Positions 16,526-25,666 are shown, counted from the first letter of the stretch. The stretch: 64,000 nucleotides of DNA from Caenibacillus caldisaponilyticus (GCF_002003465.1 NZ_BDDQ01000028.1:1-64000); one strand, 5' to 3'. Numbers and translations are program-made. The notes: generated by a model not told the origin, from the letters alone.

Positions 16526-17797
16526 ATGATCGGAACGAGAATAAGGTATTACAGAAAGCTCAAGGGCTATACGCTTGAAACGCTTTCGGAAGGCATTTGT
16601 TCCGTATCTTATCTCAGCAAAATCGAGAACGGCGGCCATTCGAGCGACGACATCTTGATTCACCTCTGCGAACGGCTCGGCATCTCTTTTTCGGATGTGG
16701 ACGATAGCGGCAAGATCGAGGAGATTAAGTGGCTTATAGACGATTGGTACCGGATGATCGTCAACTATGAAGACCCGCGCAGCCTGGAGGAGCGCGCCAA
16801 GGAAATCGAAGATAAACTGAAGCAGTCGTCCATTCAACAGCCGCTCATCCATTTGAGATTTGATGTATTCAAGCTCCGCTATGAAATATACCGCGCGGAT
16901 TTGAAAGAATCGAAACGGCTCATCCAACACCTCAATCAATTCAAGGAAATCTTGGATACCGAATTGCAATATTATTTCCATCATTTTTCCGGTATTTACT
17001 ATAACATGATGAACGATTATACTAATGCCATCAAATACTTAAAAATGGCTGAGGAAGAACTCAAAAAGATATCCCACAGCGAGACGGAAGAAGCGCACTT
17101 AAATTATCAATTCGCCAATCTTTATTGTAAATTTCAGCGTCTTTCCGACTGTATGAATTACGCAGAAAAGGCGTTGGCCACCTTCAACAAAGACTACAAC
17201 ATTACAAGAATTTCCGACTGCCAAACAATCCTTGGGATCACTAACCGAGAAATCAAAAACTACAGCAAGGCCGAATACCATTATGGCCAAGCGCTGAAAT
17301 TCGCCAAAGTGATGAACGATCCGGTTCGCCTGGGCGTCATCTACCATAATCTCGGATTTGTAAAATCCGATCAAGGCGCTTCAGAGGAAGCGATCAGCTG
17401 TTATCAACGCAGCCTTGAATACAAAGAAAAAGTCGGAAAGAATGAATCGATAATATTGACCGTTTATTTATTAGCCAAAGAATATCACAGACTTTCGATG
17501 AAAAAGGAATGCCTCGAGCAAATTGAAAGAGGACTCGAGATTTCCAAGACGATCAAAGACAAAAGATGTTACTATCTTTTGAGCATTTTGAAATTCGATG
17601 CACTGGACATTAAAGATGAAACCTATGAACATTTCATCCTAAATGAAGCACTTCCATATTTTGAAAAAAATAAAACATGGGATTTTGTCGCTATGTATGC
17701 TGAAGATCTAGGTAATTATTATTTTAAACTTAAATTTTATAAAAAAGCGGGCGAAATGTACCAATTGGCCAATGAAGCCCGCAAAAAGATACGCTAG
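16526..17797 (+). CDS. RNPP-family peptide receptor/transcription regulator, NprR-like
   Basis: A 423-residue protein, the same length as NprR of the B. cereus group. Residues 1-65 form an XRE-type helix-turn-helix (IRYYRKLKGYTLETLSEGIC, then SYLSKIENG); from about residue 70 to the end it is a continuous array of TPR-like helical pairs, several with clear A-x3-Y signatures. This layout is that of RNPP receptors, which bind small secreted and re-imported peptides and switch DNA binding or partner binding. The ATG at 16526 follows AAGGG. A 42-residue propeptide gene follows 16 bases later. Which genes or partners it controls cannot be seen; NprR also acts as a Spo0F-binding protein when apo. 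Confidence 0.88.
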   Translation: MIGTRIRYYRKLKGYTLETLSEGICSVSYLSKIENGGHSSDDILIHLCERLGISFSDVDDSGKIEEIKWLIDDWYRMIVNYEDPRSLEERAKEIEDKLKQSSIQQPLIHLRFDVFKLRYEIYRADLKESKRLIQHLNQFKEILDTELQYYFHHFSGIYYNMMNDYTNAIKYLKMAEEELKKISHSETEEAHLNYQFANLYCKFQRLSDCMNYAEKALATFNKDYNITRISDCQTILGITNREIKNYSKAEYHYGQALKFAKVMNDPVRLGVIYHNLGFVKSDQGASEEAISCYQRSLEYKEKVGKNESIILTVYLLAKEYHRLSMKKECLEQIERGLEISKTIKDKRCYYLLSILKFDALDIKDETYEHFILNEALPYFEKNKTWDFVAMYAEDLGNYYFKLKFYKKAGEMYQLANEARKKIR

Positions 17798-17813
17798 CTA
17801 GGGAGGCATCCAG

Positions 17814-17942
17814 ATGAAAAAAGTATTATTCGGAGTATTAGTCGTAGTAATGTCCCTCGCTTTATATGCTGGGGCGTCCGGCGTAAATGAACAAGCCATT
17901 AACGATGTGCCGCCGCCTAATATAATCCATTTTATTGACTGA
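17814..17942 (+). CDS. Candidate signal propeptide of the NprR-like receptor
   Basis: A 42-residue open frame with its own GGGAGG ribosome binding site. It starts MKK, has a hydrophobic stretch (VLFGVLVVVMSLALYAG) that fits an export signal, and ends in a short polar/proline tail, NDVPPPNIIHFID. Size, layout and position after the receptor match NprX, PapR and Phr precursors, in which the active peptide comes from the C-terminus. The mature peptide would be some part of PPPNIIHFID; it does not look like the NprX core SKPDIVG. Named by context, not by sequence homology. Confidence 0.8.
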   Translation: MKKVLFGVLVVVMSLALYAGASGVNEQAINDVPPPNIIHFID

Positions 17943-17949
17943 TGATCTA

Positions 17950-17977
17950 GGCCGTCCTTTCCATGGGACGGCCTTTT
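17950..17977 (+). terminator. Terminator of the receptor/propeptide operon
   Basis: The stem GGCCGTCC/GGGACGGCC with loop TTTCCAT is followed by TTTT, 7 bases after the propeptide stop codon. Confidence 0.8.
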
Positions 17978-18203
17978 CCATCCTTCTTACGGCAATACTA
18001 ATTTCAAGGCGTGGCGGTTGATTCAAGCTGAGCGGAAAAACACTCGCATGCGCGCTCCGCCTTGCCTTTCACATCCCGTTGTGATATATATTAGTTTGAT
18101 ATGAACTTATGTTGGCGTCGCGTTGGTTTTACACTCATTGCCTTTGACGTACGGTTTTATAATATAGAGCATCTGACAGGATCAGAAAGGAGCAACATCA
18201 CAT

Positions 18204-18440
18204 ATGGCATTTGTCATCACGTCGGCTTGCAGAGATGAAAAAGCGGCCGAGTGCGTCGAAACCTGCCCGGTCGACTGCATTCACGAAGGGCCTGATCAAT
18301 ATTACATCGATCCGGACATTTGCATCGACTGCGGCGCTTGCGAAGCCGTTTGCCCTGTAGAAGCCATCTATCCGGAAGAAGAAGTCCCCGAAGAAGAAAA
18401 AATCTACATTCAGCTGAACCGGGATTTCTTCCATAAGTAA
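18204..18440 (+). CDS. fdxA: Seven-iron-type ferredoxin
   Basis: A 78-residue soluble electron carrier. The spacing C9-x7-C17-x3-C21P...C25, followed by CIDCGACEAVCP, is that of FdxA-type ferredoxins with one [3Fe-4S] and one [4Fe-4S] cluster. A tail rich in acidic residues follows. Its redox partners are not indicated by neighbouring genes. The ATG has a GAAAGGAG ribosome binding site, and a strong terminator follows. Confidence 0.9.
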   Translation: MAFVITSACRDEKAAECVETCPVDCIHEGPDQYYIDPDICIDCGACEAVCPVEAIYPEEEVPEEEKIYIQLNRDFFHK

Positions 18441-18517
18441 ACCTTTCGGACGGCACCATGCCCGCGCGCGAACGGACAAGCGGCTGTCCGAAAACCATAC
18501 CCTTGAAACGAATGAAA

Positions 18518-18550
18518 CATCCCGCCGTGACCGAACGGCGGGATGTTTTT
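18518..18550. terminator. Bidirectional terminator between ferredoxin and site-2 protease
   Basis: A perfect 11-bp stem, CATCCCGCCGT/ACGGCGGGATG, with a 6-base loop and a T run on the plus strand. It lies between two convergent genes and the last bases touch the protease stop codon. Confidence 0.85.
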
Positions 18551-19724
18551 ATGAAAGCGGATTGTTGTACCAATAATAGTTATCCAAAATATCTTTGGCG
18601 TAAATATACATCAGCCCCAAAACGGCCGCAAGCAGGATATAGGCAACAAAAGTGACCGCCCTCGTCTTGGCCGGCGCGTTATAATACTGATTCATCTTCC
18701 GGATTTCCGCTTCCAGCTTTTCAATTTCACGGTTCACGCGCTCGATGGCCGTGTCGATATCGCGCGGTTCATTGGCTCGATCGAGGACTTCAAGCCAGGC
18801 GTCCAGCGCTTCAAGTCGGGCTTCCCGTTCCCGTTTTTCCAATTTCTTTTTATCTTGAATGAACGGAAAGTACCAACCCTTCATGGCGCGCAATTGCTCG
18901 ATCAGCTCGCGGCGTTCGGCTTCAGCCGGCCATTTCAAGTACCCTTTCATCGCTTCATTCACCATGGGACCGTCTTCTTCATCGGTGTGGAGCGGATAAA
19001 AAATGTCATGCTTCAGTTCGGCGATGCGCGGCAAAATGTCCCGTTTCGCTTGAATGTGCAGCTGAAGACTTTTGATGGTAAAGTCTTCGCGGACGCGCTG
19101 CCACCAGGAGAAAAAGCCGAGAATGATGATCAAGATAATGATCGGCGAAGGAAAAAAGAACGCATAGACCGCGAGCCCGATCAATCCGAGGAACCACAGG
19201 TGCGGCGAAAGCACGCCGACGATGCGGCCGCCGTCAAGCGGGGAGACGGGAAACAAATTGAACAGATTGATCATGGCGCCAAGCATGACGGCCAACGCCC
19301 AAAACGGGTCATGCGTGAACGCGTAAATCGCGAGCGGCGGCAAGGTGGAAAGCAAACCAGCCAGCGGTCCGCCATAGGCGAGAAAAGCCTCGGTCGCCGC
19401 ATCCTTCGGCGTTTCTTTCATCCCGATGACCGCGCCAGCAAAAGGGATAAAAATCGCCGGAGACGTTTTAATGCCCTTTTGCTTGGCAGCGATCAAATGG
19501 CCCATTTCATGGATGAACAGGAGATAGACGAGGACGGCGGCAAACCGCCAACCATAAAAGACGGCGTAAGCGCCCAGGGAAATGATCATGCTGATCAATG
19601 TGCCGCCCAATTTGCTGAATTTAAGAAGCGCCAGAACCCATTTCAATTTCGATAAAATCAAGAGCCCGGCGGCCACCAATACGCCGCTGATCGTGCGTCT
19701 TTGTCCCTTGTTGACATTCTGCAT
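18549..19724 (-). CDS. Site-2 protease-type (M50) membrane metalloprotease
   Basis: A 391-residue integral membrane protein. The zinc site is complete: HEMGH at residues 72-76 and the second-half motif PLDGGR in a later membrane segment. About six hydrophobic segments are followed by a long cytosolic, charged, partly coiled-coil part (about residues 215-345) and a last hydrophobic segment near the C-terminus. Site-2 proteases release membrane-bound factors. The charged insert is unlike SpoIVFB or RasP, so the substrate is unknown. Start: ATG after AAGGGG. Confidence 0.85.
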   Translation of the reverse strand: MQNVNKGQRRTISGVLVAAGLLILSKLKWVLALLKFSKLGGTLISMIISLGAYAVFYGWRFAAVLVYLLFIHEMGHLIAAKQKGIKTSPAIFIPFAGAVIGMKETPKDAATEAFLAYGGPLAGLLSTLPPLAIYAFTHDPFWALAVMLGAMINLFNLFPVSPLDGGRIVGVLSPHLWFLGLIGLAVYAFFFPSPIIILIIILGFFSWWQRVREDFTIKSLQLHIQAKRDILPRIAELKHDIFYPLHTDEEDGPMVNEAMKGYLKWPAEAERRELIEQLRAMKGWYFPFIQDKKKLEKREREARLEALDAWLEVLDRANEPRDIDTAIERVNREIEKLEAEIRKMNQYYNAPAKTRAVTFVAYILLAAVLGLMYIYAKDILDNYYWYNNPLS

Positions 19725-19915
19725 ATGGAAAACCCCTTAAAAGTTTAACGTGCTTGGAAGATTGAACCCGGTGCGATGAACCCTTTCCGTACGGCCGCGC
19801 TTGACTTCCGCGCCCTGACTCCGAGCGCTGTCCGATGGAGAATCGGGGCGCAGGGAAGGCGACGTGGCCGTTAACGCTTCACGCTTTAAACCATCACATG
19901 ATAACAGGGCTCTTT

Positions 19916-20893
19916 TTATTGTGCCCTGCCCGCCGGGTACATCCAATCGACATACGTTTCAAAGGCCGAAAAGGTTTCCGTCGGGCCAAGCTTTCTTTTT
20001 TCATGGATGATGCGAAGCAAGTCGGGCGCGTAGGGATGCAGAAAAAGCGCCGTGATGAAGCGGCGGCGAAAGGCCTCGCAAAAGGCATCCAGCCGCTCGT
20101 CGTACCGGCGAATGAATGCTTGCCATGCGGACGGTTGATCGCAAAACACCTCCGCCCACAGCACGACGAAATCATAATAGATCGGAGCGAGATGGGCATC
20201 TCCCCAATCGATCACCGCTTCGAACGTCCAACGTCCGTCCACGCGGCGAAACAGCAAATGATCGGCCGTCAAATCCCCGTGTACCAGGTGCAACGGTTCC
20301 CCCTTAAGGTCAGCCCAACCCCGTTCGACAAAATCGGCCAGTCCATCGGTCACATTTTGGATTCGCTCGCCCAGTTGCACCGCGGCTTTGTTTAAGCGCC
20401 GTTCCTTCTCCTCTTTCGGGCACCACGCATAAACGGGATCTCCCTGAAGGGGATCGGCGGGCAGATGATGAACCTTGCGCAACAGCGACGCAAGAGCGGT
20501 GTGGAACGCCTGCGCCTCCGCTTCGCTCAAACGACCCACCAATGCCCGATAAGGCGTTCCCTCTATGTAAGGAAAGATCGCGTACGGCCACGTCATCTCT
20601 CCGTCCCGGATCACGCCCGAAGCGATCAACAACTTGCGGCCGACCGCCTTTTCAAGCAGGCGCAAAACCGGCCATTCACGGTCGTGATCGCGCATAAACG
20701 GTCCGGGATAAATTTTCAAAACATAAGTGCGGTCGGCGATGAACACCGCGCTCGTCCCGGGCGTGGCGTTCTCAATCTTATTGTAAACGATGCCTTCCCT
20801 TCGGAACACTTTCGCGACGATCCCGAGCCAGGCTTTGCGTTGATGGTAGACATTCTTCCAATCTTCCCATGTTTTCACCGTCGGTCCGATCAT
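19916..20893 (-). CDS. Aminoglycoside phosphotransferase-fold (APH) kinase-like protein
   Basis: A 325-residue protein kinase-like fold of the APH/choline kinase superfamily. The catalytic loop LVHGDLTADHLLF (about residue 205) and the magnesium-binding VIDWGDAHL motif (about 235) are intact, and an N-terminal VLKIYPG lysine fits the ATP-binding lobe. Members phosphorylate small hydroxylated compounds; the substrate cannot be told from sequence, and resistance should not be assumed. It lies downstream of an MBL-fold gene on the same strand. Confidence 0.8.
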   Translation of the reverse strand: MIGPTVKTWEDWKNVYHQRKAWLGIVAKVFRREGIVYNKIENATPGTSAVFIADRTYVLKIYPGPFMRDHDREWPVLRLLEKAVGRKLLIASGVIRDGEMTWPYAIFPYIEGTPYRALVGRLSEAEAQAFHTALASLLRKVHHLPADPLQGDPVYAWCPKEEKERRLNKAAVQLGERIQNVTDGLADFVERGWADLKGEPLHLVHGDLTADHLLFRRVDGRWTFEAVIDWGDAHLAPIYYDFVVLWAEVFCDQPSAWQAFIRRYDERLDAFCEAFRRRFITALFLHPYAPDLLRIIHEKRKLGPTETFSAFETYVDWMYPAGRAQ

Positions 20894-21124
20894 CTCTTGC
20901 GTTCATCTCCTGCTGCGTTGGTAAAAAAGACGGTGGCGGCGGAGAAGCATTCGATCAACGTGGCGAATTCGCGAGGCGTTCCATCGGGTCGTAACCTGAG
21001 CGGTTCACCCGCGGAAAGCGGCGGCGCGACGTCTTGAACGAATGCCATTGATGACCCCATCGTCCCATCAGAGACGGCCGCATGGGCCGTCGGATGCTGT
21101 CGGAGCGGCGACCTCGCCGTGGGC

Positions 21125-22027
21125 TCACGCCTTTTTGAATACCAAAACATTTTCTTCGATGGCCATCTCCAAATGTCCCCGGCGCACGGCCGCCATCAAA
21201 TAACCGACGACGGCCGTCCGATAAAGGGCCCACATCGCGACGTCAGAAAGCTCGACCTCACAGGCATCGCACACCGTTTTCACCAAACGGTCGATCCCCG
21301 CCGGCAAGCTCTCCCGTTCCACGAGCGCCAAGATTTCATCCAACATTTTGTTGTGAAACGCGATGTTGCCCCAGACCGTGTTTTTAAATTCCTTTTCAAA
21401 AACGCCATGGCTCGGCACCGCCCCCAACAGATCATCGGCGAGGCTTAACAGCTTTTCTTGTGAAGCGAGCAACTTGTCCAAATCCGTGAAAAACGGGATT
21501 TTATGCTTGAACAAATAATCCAGCGACACATAACTGTCGGCGGCGTATAACACGCCGTCCACGAGCACCCCCATCTGATGGTCGGCATGGCCGGGCAGCG
21601 GAATCAGCTCGACATCGAGATCGCCGAAGCGGTGGCGACCTTCGCCGCAGACGACATCGACGGAAGCGGCTTTTCCTTCAATGAATTTATTGCGCATGGC
21701 CTGTGGAGGCTCATTGCCTTGGAACAAATAGAGCGCTTCCCACTTCGGATAGCGGAGGACGTCCGCTTCGACCGCCGGCGCCGCCGTCATCATCGCGCGC
21801 TTTTTTTGTATCTGATGAAGCCCGCCGTAGTGATCGGCGTGGGCGTGGGTGATGAAAACGTGCGTCAAGGGCCAGCCCCTCTCATCCAATAAACGCAAGG
21901 CTTTATTGGCGATCGAGGCGTCGAGCCCTGCATCGATGAGCAAGCCGGTGTCCTCTTTTCTCACATATCCGAGATTGGTCGGATTGGCAAAATAAAAACA
22001 AGACGGCGTAATCTCAATCAGTTCCAC
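21125..22027 (-). CDS. MBL-fold metallo-hydrolase
   Basis: A 300-residue metallo-beta-lactamase-fold protein. The metal ligands are visible in THAHADHYGG, the PLPGHADHQMG histidine, the ADSYVSLD aspartate and the PSHG histidine. A C-terminal helical domain of about 90 residues follows, as in many glyoxalase II-like hydrolases of Bacillus. I chose a GTG at 22027 placed 8 bases after GAGGAGGCG; the open frame extends 34 codons upstream without a better site. Substrate unknown. Confidence 0.8.
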   Translation of the reverse strand: MELIEITPSCFYFANPTNLGYVRKEDTGLLIDAGLDASIANKALRLLDERGWPLTHVFITHAHADHYGGLHQIQKKRAMMTAAPAVEADVLRYPKWEALYLFQGNEPPQAMRNKFIEGKAASVDVVCGEGRHRFGDLDVELIPLPGHADHQMGVLVDGVLYAADSYVSLDYLFKHKIPFFTDLDKLLASQEKLLSLADDLLGAVPSHGVFEKEFKNTVWGNIAFHNKMLDEILALVERESLPAGIDRLVKTVCDACEVELSDVAMWALYRTAVVGYLMAAVRRGHLEMAIEENVLVFKKA

Positions 22028-22238
22028 CCAAGCGCCTCCTCGTCTCATCGGTTTCCCAATGACAAACGCGCCAATGTACCGTTCAAAAACACCATCCGTC
22101 AGGCCGGCGCCTCCGCCGCCGGACGGCATGGCGCGATGCCGTTGCCGCTTTTAATTAAATATTCGTTTTTACAAATAAAAATCCCTTTTTGAAACGCGCT
22201 CAAAAAGGGATGCTTTCGGAATCGGCAGATTAAAGAGC

Positions 22239-23126
22239 TCAATCCAAAATCGTCACCTTCACCGTGCGCCGCCCCCACTTTAAAGCATCGGAACGGTCCG
22301 GCATAAAAAGATCGATGCGCCTCCCCTTGATCGCTCCGCCCGTATCGCCCGCGACGGCGTACCCGTAACCGTCGATATAAAGCTTTGTGCCGAGCGGGAT
22401 GATGTCGGGATCAACGGCGACGACTTTCGCATCGGGATTCGTGCGCAGGTCGATGCCGGTCGCCGTCACGCCCGAACACCCCGTGCAATAGGCGGTATAC
22501 GCGGTCGCGTTCATATAATAAACCTTTGTCGCGGAGCCGACGACACGCCTTGTTTGAACGCCGTTTTTCGCTTGAACGCTCGCCTGCAATCGGGCCCCGG
22601 CCGACGGCTCAGCGTCATGAAGGGCTTTAAACGTTTCGGGCCCGACGATGCCGTCGATTGACAAATCTCTTGACTTTTGAAACCTCAACACCGCAAGGCG
22701 CGTCAACTTCCCGAAGATGCCGTCGATTTCGCCGTTGTAAAAGCGGAGGTCCTTTAAATGATATTGGACGTCTTTGACGGCTTCTCCCCGGGAACCGTAC
22801 GCCAACAACTTTCCGTCGAACTTCACGTAATGGCTCAACTTGGCTTTCGTTTTCGGTCCGACGATGCCGTCCGGTCGCAGCCCATGGTCTCGTTGAAACT
22901 TCAATACCGCCTTTTCGGTGGCCGTCCCGAAGTAACCCGTCGCTTTCAACGGCTTATAATAGCCTTCATGCATCAAGACGTTCTGGACATTCGTGACGTG
23001 CTCATCGCGCATTCCCTTGTAAAGGAGTTCATTGCCGAAATGGGCGCTCGCCAAGGCCGGTAGGGATAAAAACGTCCCCGTTAACGCCGTGGTCACCGTC
23101 GCTTTTCTTACGACCGCATGATTCAC
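22239..23126 (-). CDS. Secreted cell-wall protein with two peptidoglycan-binding domains and a 3D domain
   Basis: A 295-residue exported protein. A signal peptide of about 28 residues ends at ALASA; two PG_binding_1 repeats follow (about 30-105 and 110-180, each with FQRDHGLRPDGIVGPKT-like motifs), then a 3D domain at the C-terminus with its three conserved aspartates (DPDIIPLGT, AGDTGG, RIDLFM). 3D domains occur in lytic transglycosylase-like stationary-phase survival proteins such as YocH. The GTG at 23126 follows GGAGG with a 7-base spacer; the upstream in-frame start overlaps that site. Confidence 0.88.
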   Translation of the reverse strand: MNHAVVRKATVTTALTGTFLSLPALASAHFGNELLYKGMRDEHVTNVQNVLMHEGYYKPLKATGYFGTATEKAVLKFQRDHGLRPDGIVGPKTKAKLSHYVKFDGKLLAYGSRGEAVKDVQYHLKDLRFYNGEIDGIFGKLTRLAVLRFQKSRDLSIDGIVGPETFKALHDAEPSAGARLQASVQAKNGVQTRRVVGSATKVYYMNATAYTAYCTGCSGVTATGIDLRTNPDAKVVAVDPDIIPLGTKLYIDGYGYAVAGDTGGAIKGRRIDLFMPDRSDALKWGRRTVKVTILD

Positions 23127-23156
23127 ACTCAATCCTCCTACCTCCCCTTGGAACAA

Positions 23157-23475
23157 ATTCTTGTTCTATAACTACTTTTATGACCCGATTTCGGTTTCAT
23201 ATCTTACAATTACATTACAGACCGCGCTTCGGATGCCTTGCCGTTTTAGTAGGATCCTTCGGCGCGTGTCATCGTTTTGTCATAATGGTCAAGCGCCGGG
23301 CGGCAATTCGATCGAAACAGGCCCTATCGTTCTGAATCGCTGGCCGGTCGAACGAAAAAGGGCGCTCAGCCGCTTCCCATACCGCGCCGTAGGACGAGTT
23401 CCATTCATAATCTCCGGCGGGGCGGATAAACGCCCCTTCTTTCAGCGCCAAACCATCCCATTCATAGACAAGCGC
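23157..23475 (-). other. Intergenic region with an in-frame open stretch after the CgeB-like gene
   Basis: After the TGA at 23476-23478 the same frame stays open for 68 codons to about 23269 with coding-like composition (for example GAFIRPAGDYEWNSSYGAVW). There is no ATG and only a TTG at 23451 with a weak ribosome binding site. It may be the separated 3' end of the upstream gene or a small separate gene; I cannot name it. The rest of the region holds the promoter area of the 3D-domain gene. Confidence 0.3.
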
Positions 23476-24414
23476 TCATCGTGATTTTCCTTCTTCGATG
23501 ATGTTATGGATGGCTTGAACGAGCTCTTCGGCGCGCTTCGCCGTCGAATGCCGGCTGCGGATGAGCGCCATGCCGTTTTCCGCAATCCGGCGCCTCTCGT
23601 CTTCGTGTTGCAAATAATACTTTGCCTTTTCCACGAAATTATGTTCATTGATCGCCACCATCGTTTGCCCGTCGATGAAGCCGAGGTCGCTGATTTCCTG
23701 ATTTACGGTCGCGAGCAACAGCGCCCCGCATGCCGCCGCTTCGTAATACTTTAACACGGGGAATTGTTCGACGCTCGCGCACGTCAGGACGATTTTGGAA
23801 CGGTTGAGCAGACGGGCGTAGTTTTGTCCGACGTACACGCCGGTCTCTCTTTTCCCGATATTGCGATAGCCCGGATGCGGAATGTACCGGAAACCGCACT
23901 CGCGCATCAAAGCGTGATACATTTTATTTCTCAGCGGGTAGATGTGCGGATAAATCGCCCCCGTCATGAGCCAATCGATCGTCTTTTCTTCCCCGTAATC
24001 CTTAAAAATGGAAAGCGGAACGTGATGCGGCAGCCAGATCATGCGTTCGGCATATTCGGGGTAATAGCGGTAAAAAGGATCGCGGTAGATGCTGAAGATG
24101 TGCCGGATGCCCTCTTGTTCTATAAAACGTTTACGCTGTCGGATTTTATATTTCAAGTCGTGCATGATGATGCCGGTCGGCACCGGCGACTGCCGAAGCT
24201 TGCGGATAAACGGGGAATAATCGGGTTTAAAATCATTGACGAGGATAAAATCGGGGCGCTTGGGAATGCGTTCGAGAATGTCCAGAATGCCGCCGTCTTT
24301 CGACCAAAGCATTAAATCGGTCCTTTTGGCCAACTCCTGTGATAAGTAATAGCTGCTGCGTTCCACATGATTGGAAAAATCCTTCGTAATAAACAACAAC
24401 TTAATCCTATCCAC
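23476..24414 (-). CDS. CgeB-like glycosyltransferase (spore surface)
   Basis: A 312-residue GT-B-fold glycosyltransferase of the CgeB type. The C-terminal donor-binding half shows LTCASVEQFPVLKYYEAAACGALLL and the usual acidic position (about 220-240), and the N-terminal half has LFITKDFSNHVERSSYYL. CgeB modifies the outermost spore layer in B. subtilis. The GTG start follows GGAGAAT. Its neighbours are a small protein and a CotY/CotZ-like coat protein, which supports a role in the spore crust. Substrate is inferred only. Confidence 0.75.
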   Translation of the reverse strand: MDRIKLLFITKDFSNHVERSSYYLSQELAKRTDLMLWSKDGGILDILERIPKRPDFILVNDFKPDYSPFIRKLRQSPVPTGIIMHDLKYKIRQRKRFIEQEGIRHIFSIYRDPFYRYYPEYAERMIWLPHHVPLSIFKDYGEEKTIDWLMTGAIYPHIYPLRNKMYHALMRECGFRYIPHPGYRNIGKRETGVYVGQNYARLLNRSKIVLTCASVEQFPVLKYYEAAACGALLLATVNQEISDLGFIDGQTMVAINEHNFVEKAKYYLQHEDERRRIAENGMALIRSRHSTAKRAEELVQAIHNIIEEGKSR

Positions 24415-24541
24415 CGTTTATTCTCCAATCCATTTACATTTAGTCCAAAACCTTCCTTCCCCTCGGTGATGGGGATCCCTGTGGGATGTCGGCTTGGTAA
24501 AAAGGCATCTCCAAGCGCGAGTGCTGTCCCATTTGACTCAG

Positions 24542-24567
24542 GAAAAAAGGGCCCGTAAAGAGCCCTT
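24542..24567 (-). terminator. Terminator after the 83-residue protein gene
   Basis: On the minus strand AGGGCTC/GGGCCCT (one G-T pair) is followed by TTTTTT, 10 bases after the stop codon. Confidence 0.7.
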
Positions 24568-24576
24568 TCTGCTTAT

Positions 24577-24828
24577 TCAGATATTCGGCGGTATGGGTGC
24601 GTTGGTCGTGTCGATGAAGACGATGTCTGCAAGGTCAACAATGACGTTGGTTATGCCGGCGGATCCGGCCTCACTAAACACGACAAAATCGCCTTCAACG
24701 GCCAATATCGTCACACCGAACAAACTTTGTCCGTTGGAAAGGGATACTTCATTGATGGTCACACCTTGGTTGGCGAGCGCAATCAGTTCACTGCGAAGAT
24801 TGACTCTCCCCACCTGTGTCAATGGCAT
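24577..24828 (-). CDS. Small beta-barrel protein, candidate spore-crust component
   Basis: An 83-residue protein with strands that resemble a small Sm-like barrel (SLFGVTILAVEGDFVVFSE, then VIVDLADIVFID), the pattern of DUF2642/CgeA-type spore proteins. I recognise the pattern, not a close homologue. The ATG follows GGGAGG. It is divergent from the CotY/CotZ-like gene and precedes a CgeB-like glycosyltransferase gene, as cgeA precedes cgeB in B. subtilis. Confidence 0.6.
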   Translation of the reverse strand: MPLTQVGRVNLRSELIALANQGVTINEVSLSNGQSLFGVTILAVEGDFVVFSEAGSAGITNVIVDLADIVFIDTTNAPIPPNI

Positions 24829-25075
24829 ATGGACGACCTCCCTAATATGATGTTAAGACCTCAGACGGCCTCTTTTATCTATACGGACTTCTACCGTAAC
24901 TTGATTATGCGAATACCATGATCTTTTAAACATGGTTCCAGCCGATTCTATGTTTTTTCATCATTTTTAAACCGATTTGGACGCCTGGCCGATGCGGAAA
25001 GTCATTCGGCGCAATAAAGTATAGTAACCTGATGTTCTTTCAGGTACCTGAAAAAAATACGAGGAGGCTGGTAAA

Positions 25076-25429
25076 ATGAGCAGCCTGTTTGATGACGGTT
25101 GCCTCCCGTGCCATTCGGATGGGGACGGCAAAACGAAATGCAAAGGGGGCGTCTGTGAGCTTTTAAACCAATTGGCCAACCAACGCGTCGGCTCTTTGTG
25201 TGCGCTCGGTCAGACGCCCCAATTGTTGCTGGTCAATAAAGGCACGGATGTACCCTTAGCCTTGGGCGGAACGACGACGCCGACCCTTTTCTCCTTGGTT
25301 CGATACGATCCGAAGTCATGCTGCGCCGTTTTGACCTACCAAGAAACCGTCGGGACAGGACAAGTGACCCGCACGTACGTCACCGACTGCCGGGCGCTTG
25401 CCGGTGTTTCTTGCTTAAACGCCGTCTAA
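25076..25429 (+). CDS. CotY/CotZ/ExsY-like cysteine-rich spore coat protein
   Basis: A 117-residue protein with nine cysteines. The central KGGVCELLNQLA region and the C-terminal pattern of a CC pair (KSCCAVLTY), then VTDCRALAGVSCL, match the layout of CotY, CotZ and ExsY, the self-assembling proteins of the spore crust or exosporium. The ATG follows GAGGAGG. A mother-cell (sigma-K) promoter would be expected; AGTATAGTAA at about 25018 is a possible -10 but not convincing. Confidence 0.7.
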   Translation: MSSLFDDGCLPCHSDGDGKTKCKGGVCELLNQLANQRVGSLCALGQTPQLLLVNKGTDVPLALGGTTTPTLFSLVRYDPKSCCAVLTYQETVGTGQVTRTYVTDCRALAGVSCLNAV

Positions 25430-25470
25430 CAAAAAAGAACGGATGCGCGCGCGAATGGTGAACAAGAGTA

Positions 25471-25539
25471 GCCTTTGCCGCGACCAAAGCCTTTGGGGTC
25501 GGGAACAAGAGTACCGATCTAAAAGGCTTTTTTTTACAC
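25471..25539 (+). terminator. Nested hairpin terminator after the coat gene
   Basis: AGCCTTT (from 25472) pairs with AAAGGCT before an 8-T run, enclosing an inner hairpin CGACC/GGTCG. An 11-base direct repeat, GAACAAGAGTA, occurs twice within it. Probably a terminator for the coat gene, though unusually long. Confidence 0.4.
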
Positions 25540-25666
25540 TCTCACCACGGTTTCGAACCCTTTCGAACGGCCGGCGCGATACGGGGAGGGCGGCTCTTCC
25601 CGCCAAAACTTCTAGGGATGACCAAAGTCTTGAGCTTTTATCGAAGTGCGGGCAAAAGGAGGCGAG

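Noticed and set aside
19916-20893. Antibiotic resistance (aminoglycoside phosphotransferase) gene
   Set aside because: The APH fold is widespread in housekeeping enzymes; there is no mobile context, and no specific match to a known resistance enzyme can be claimed.
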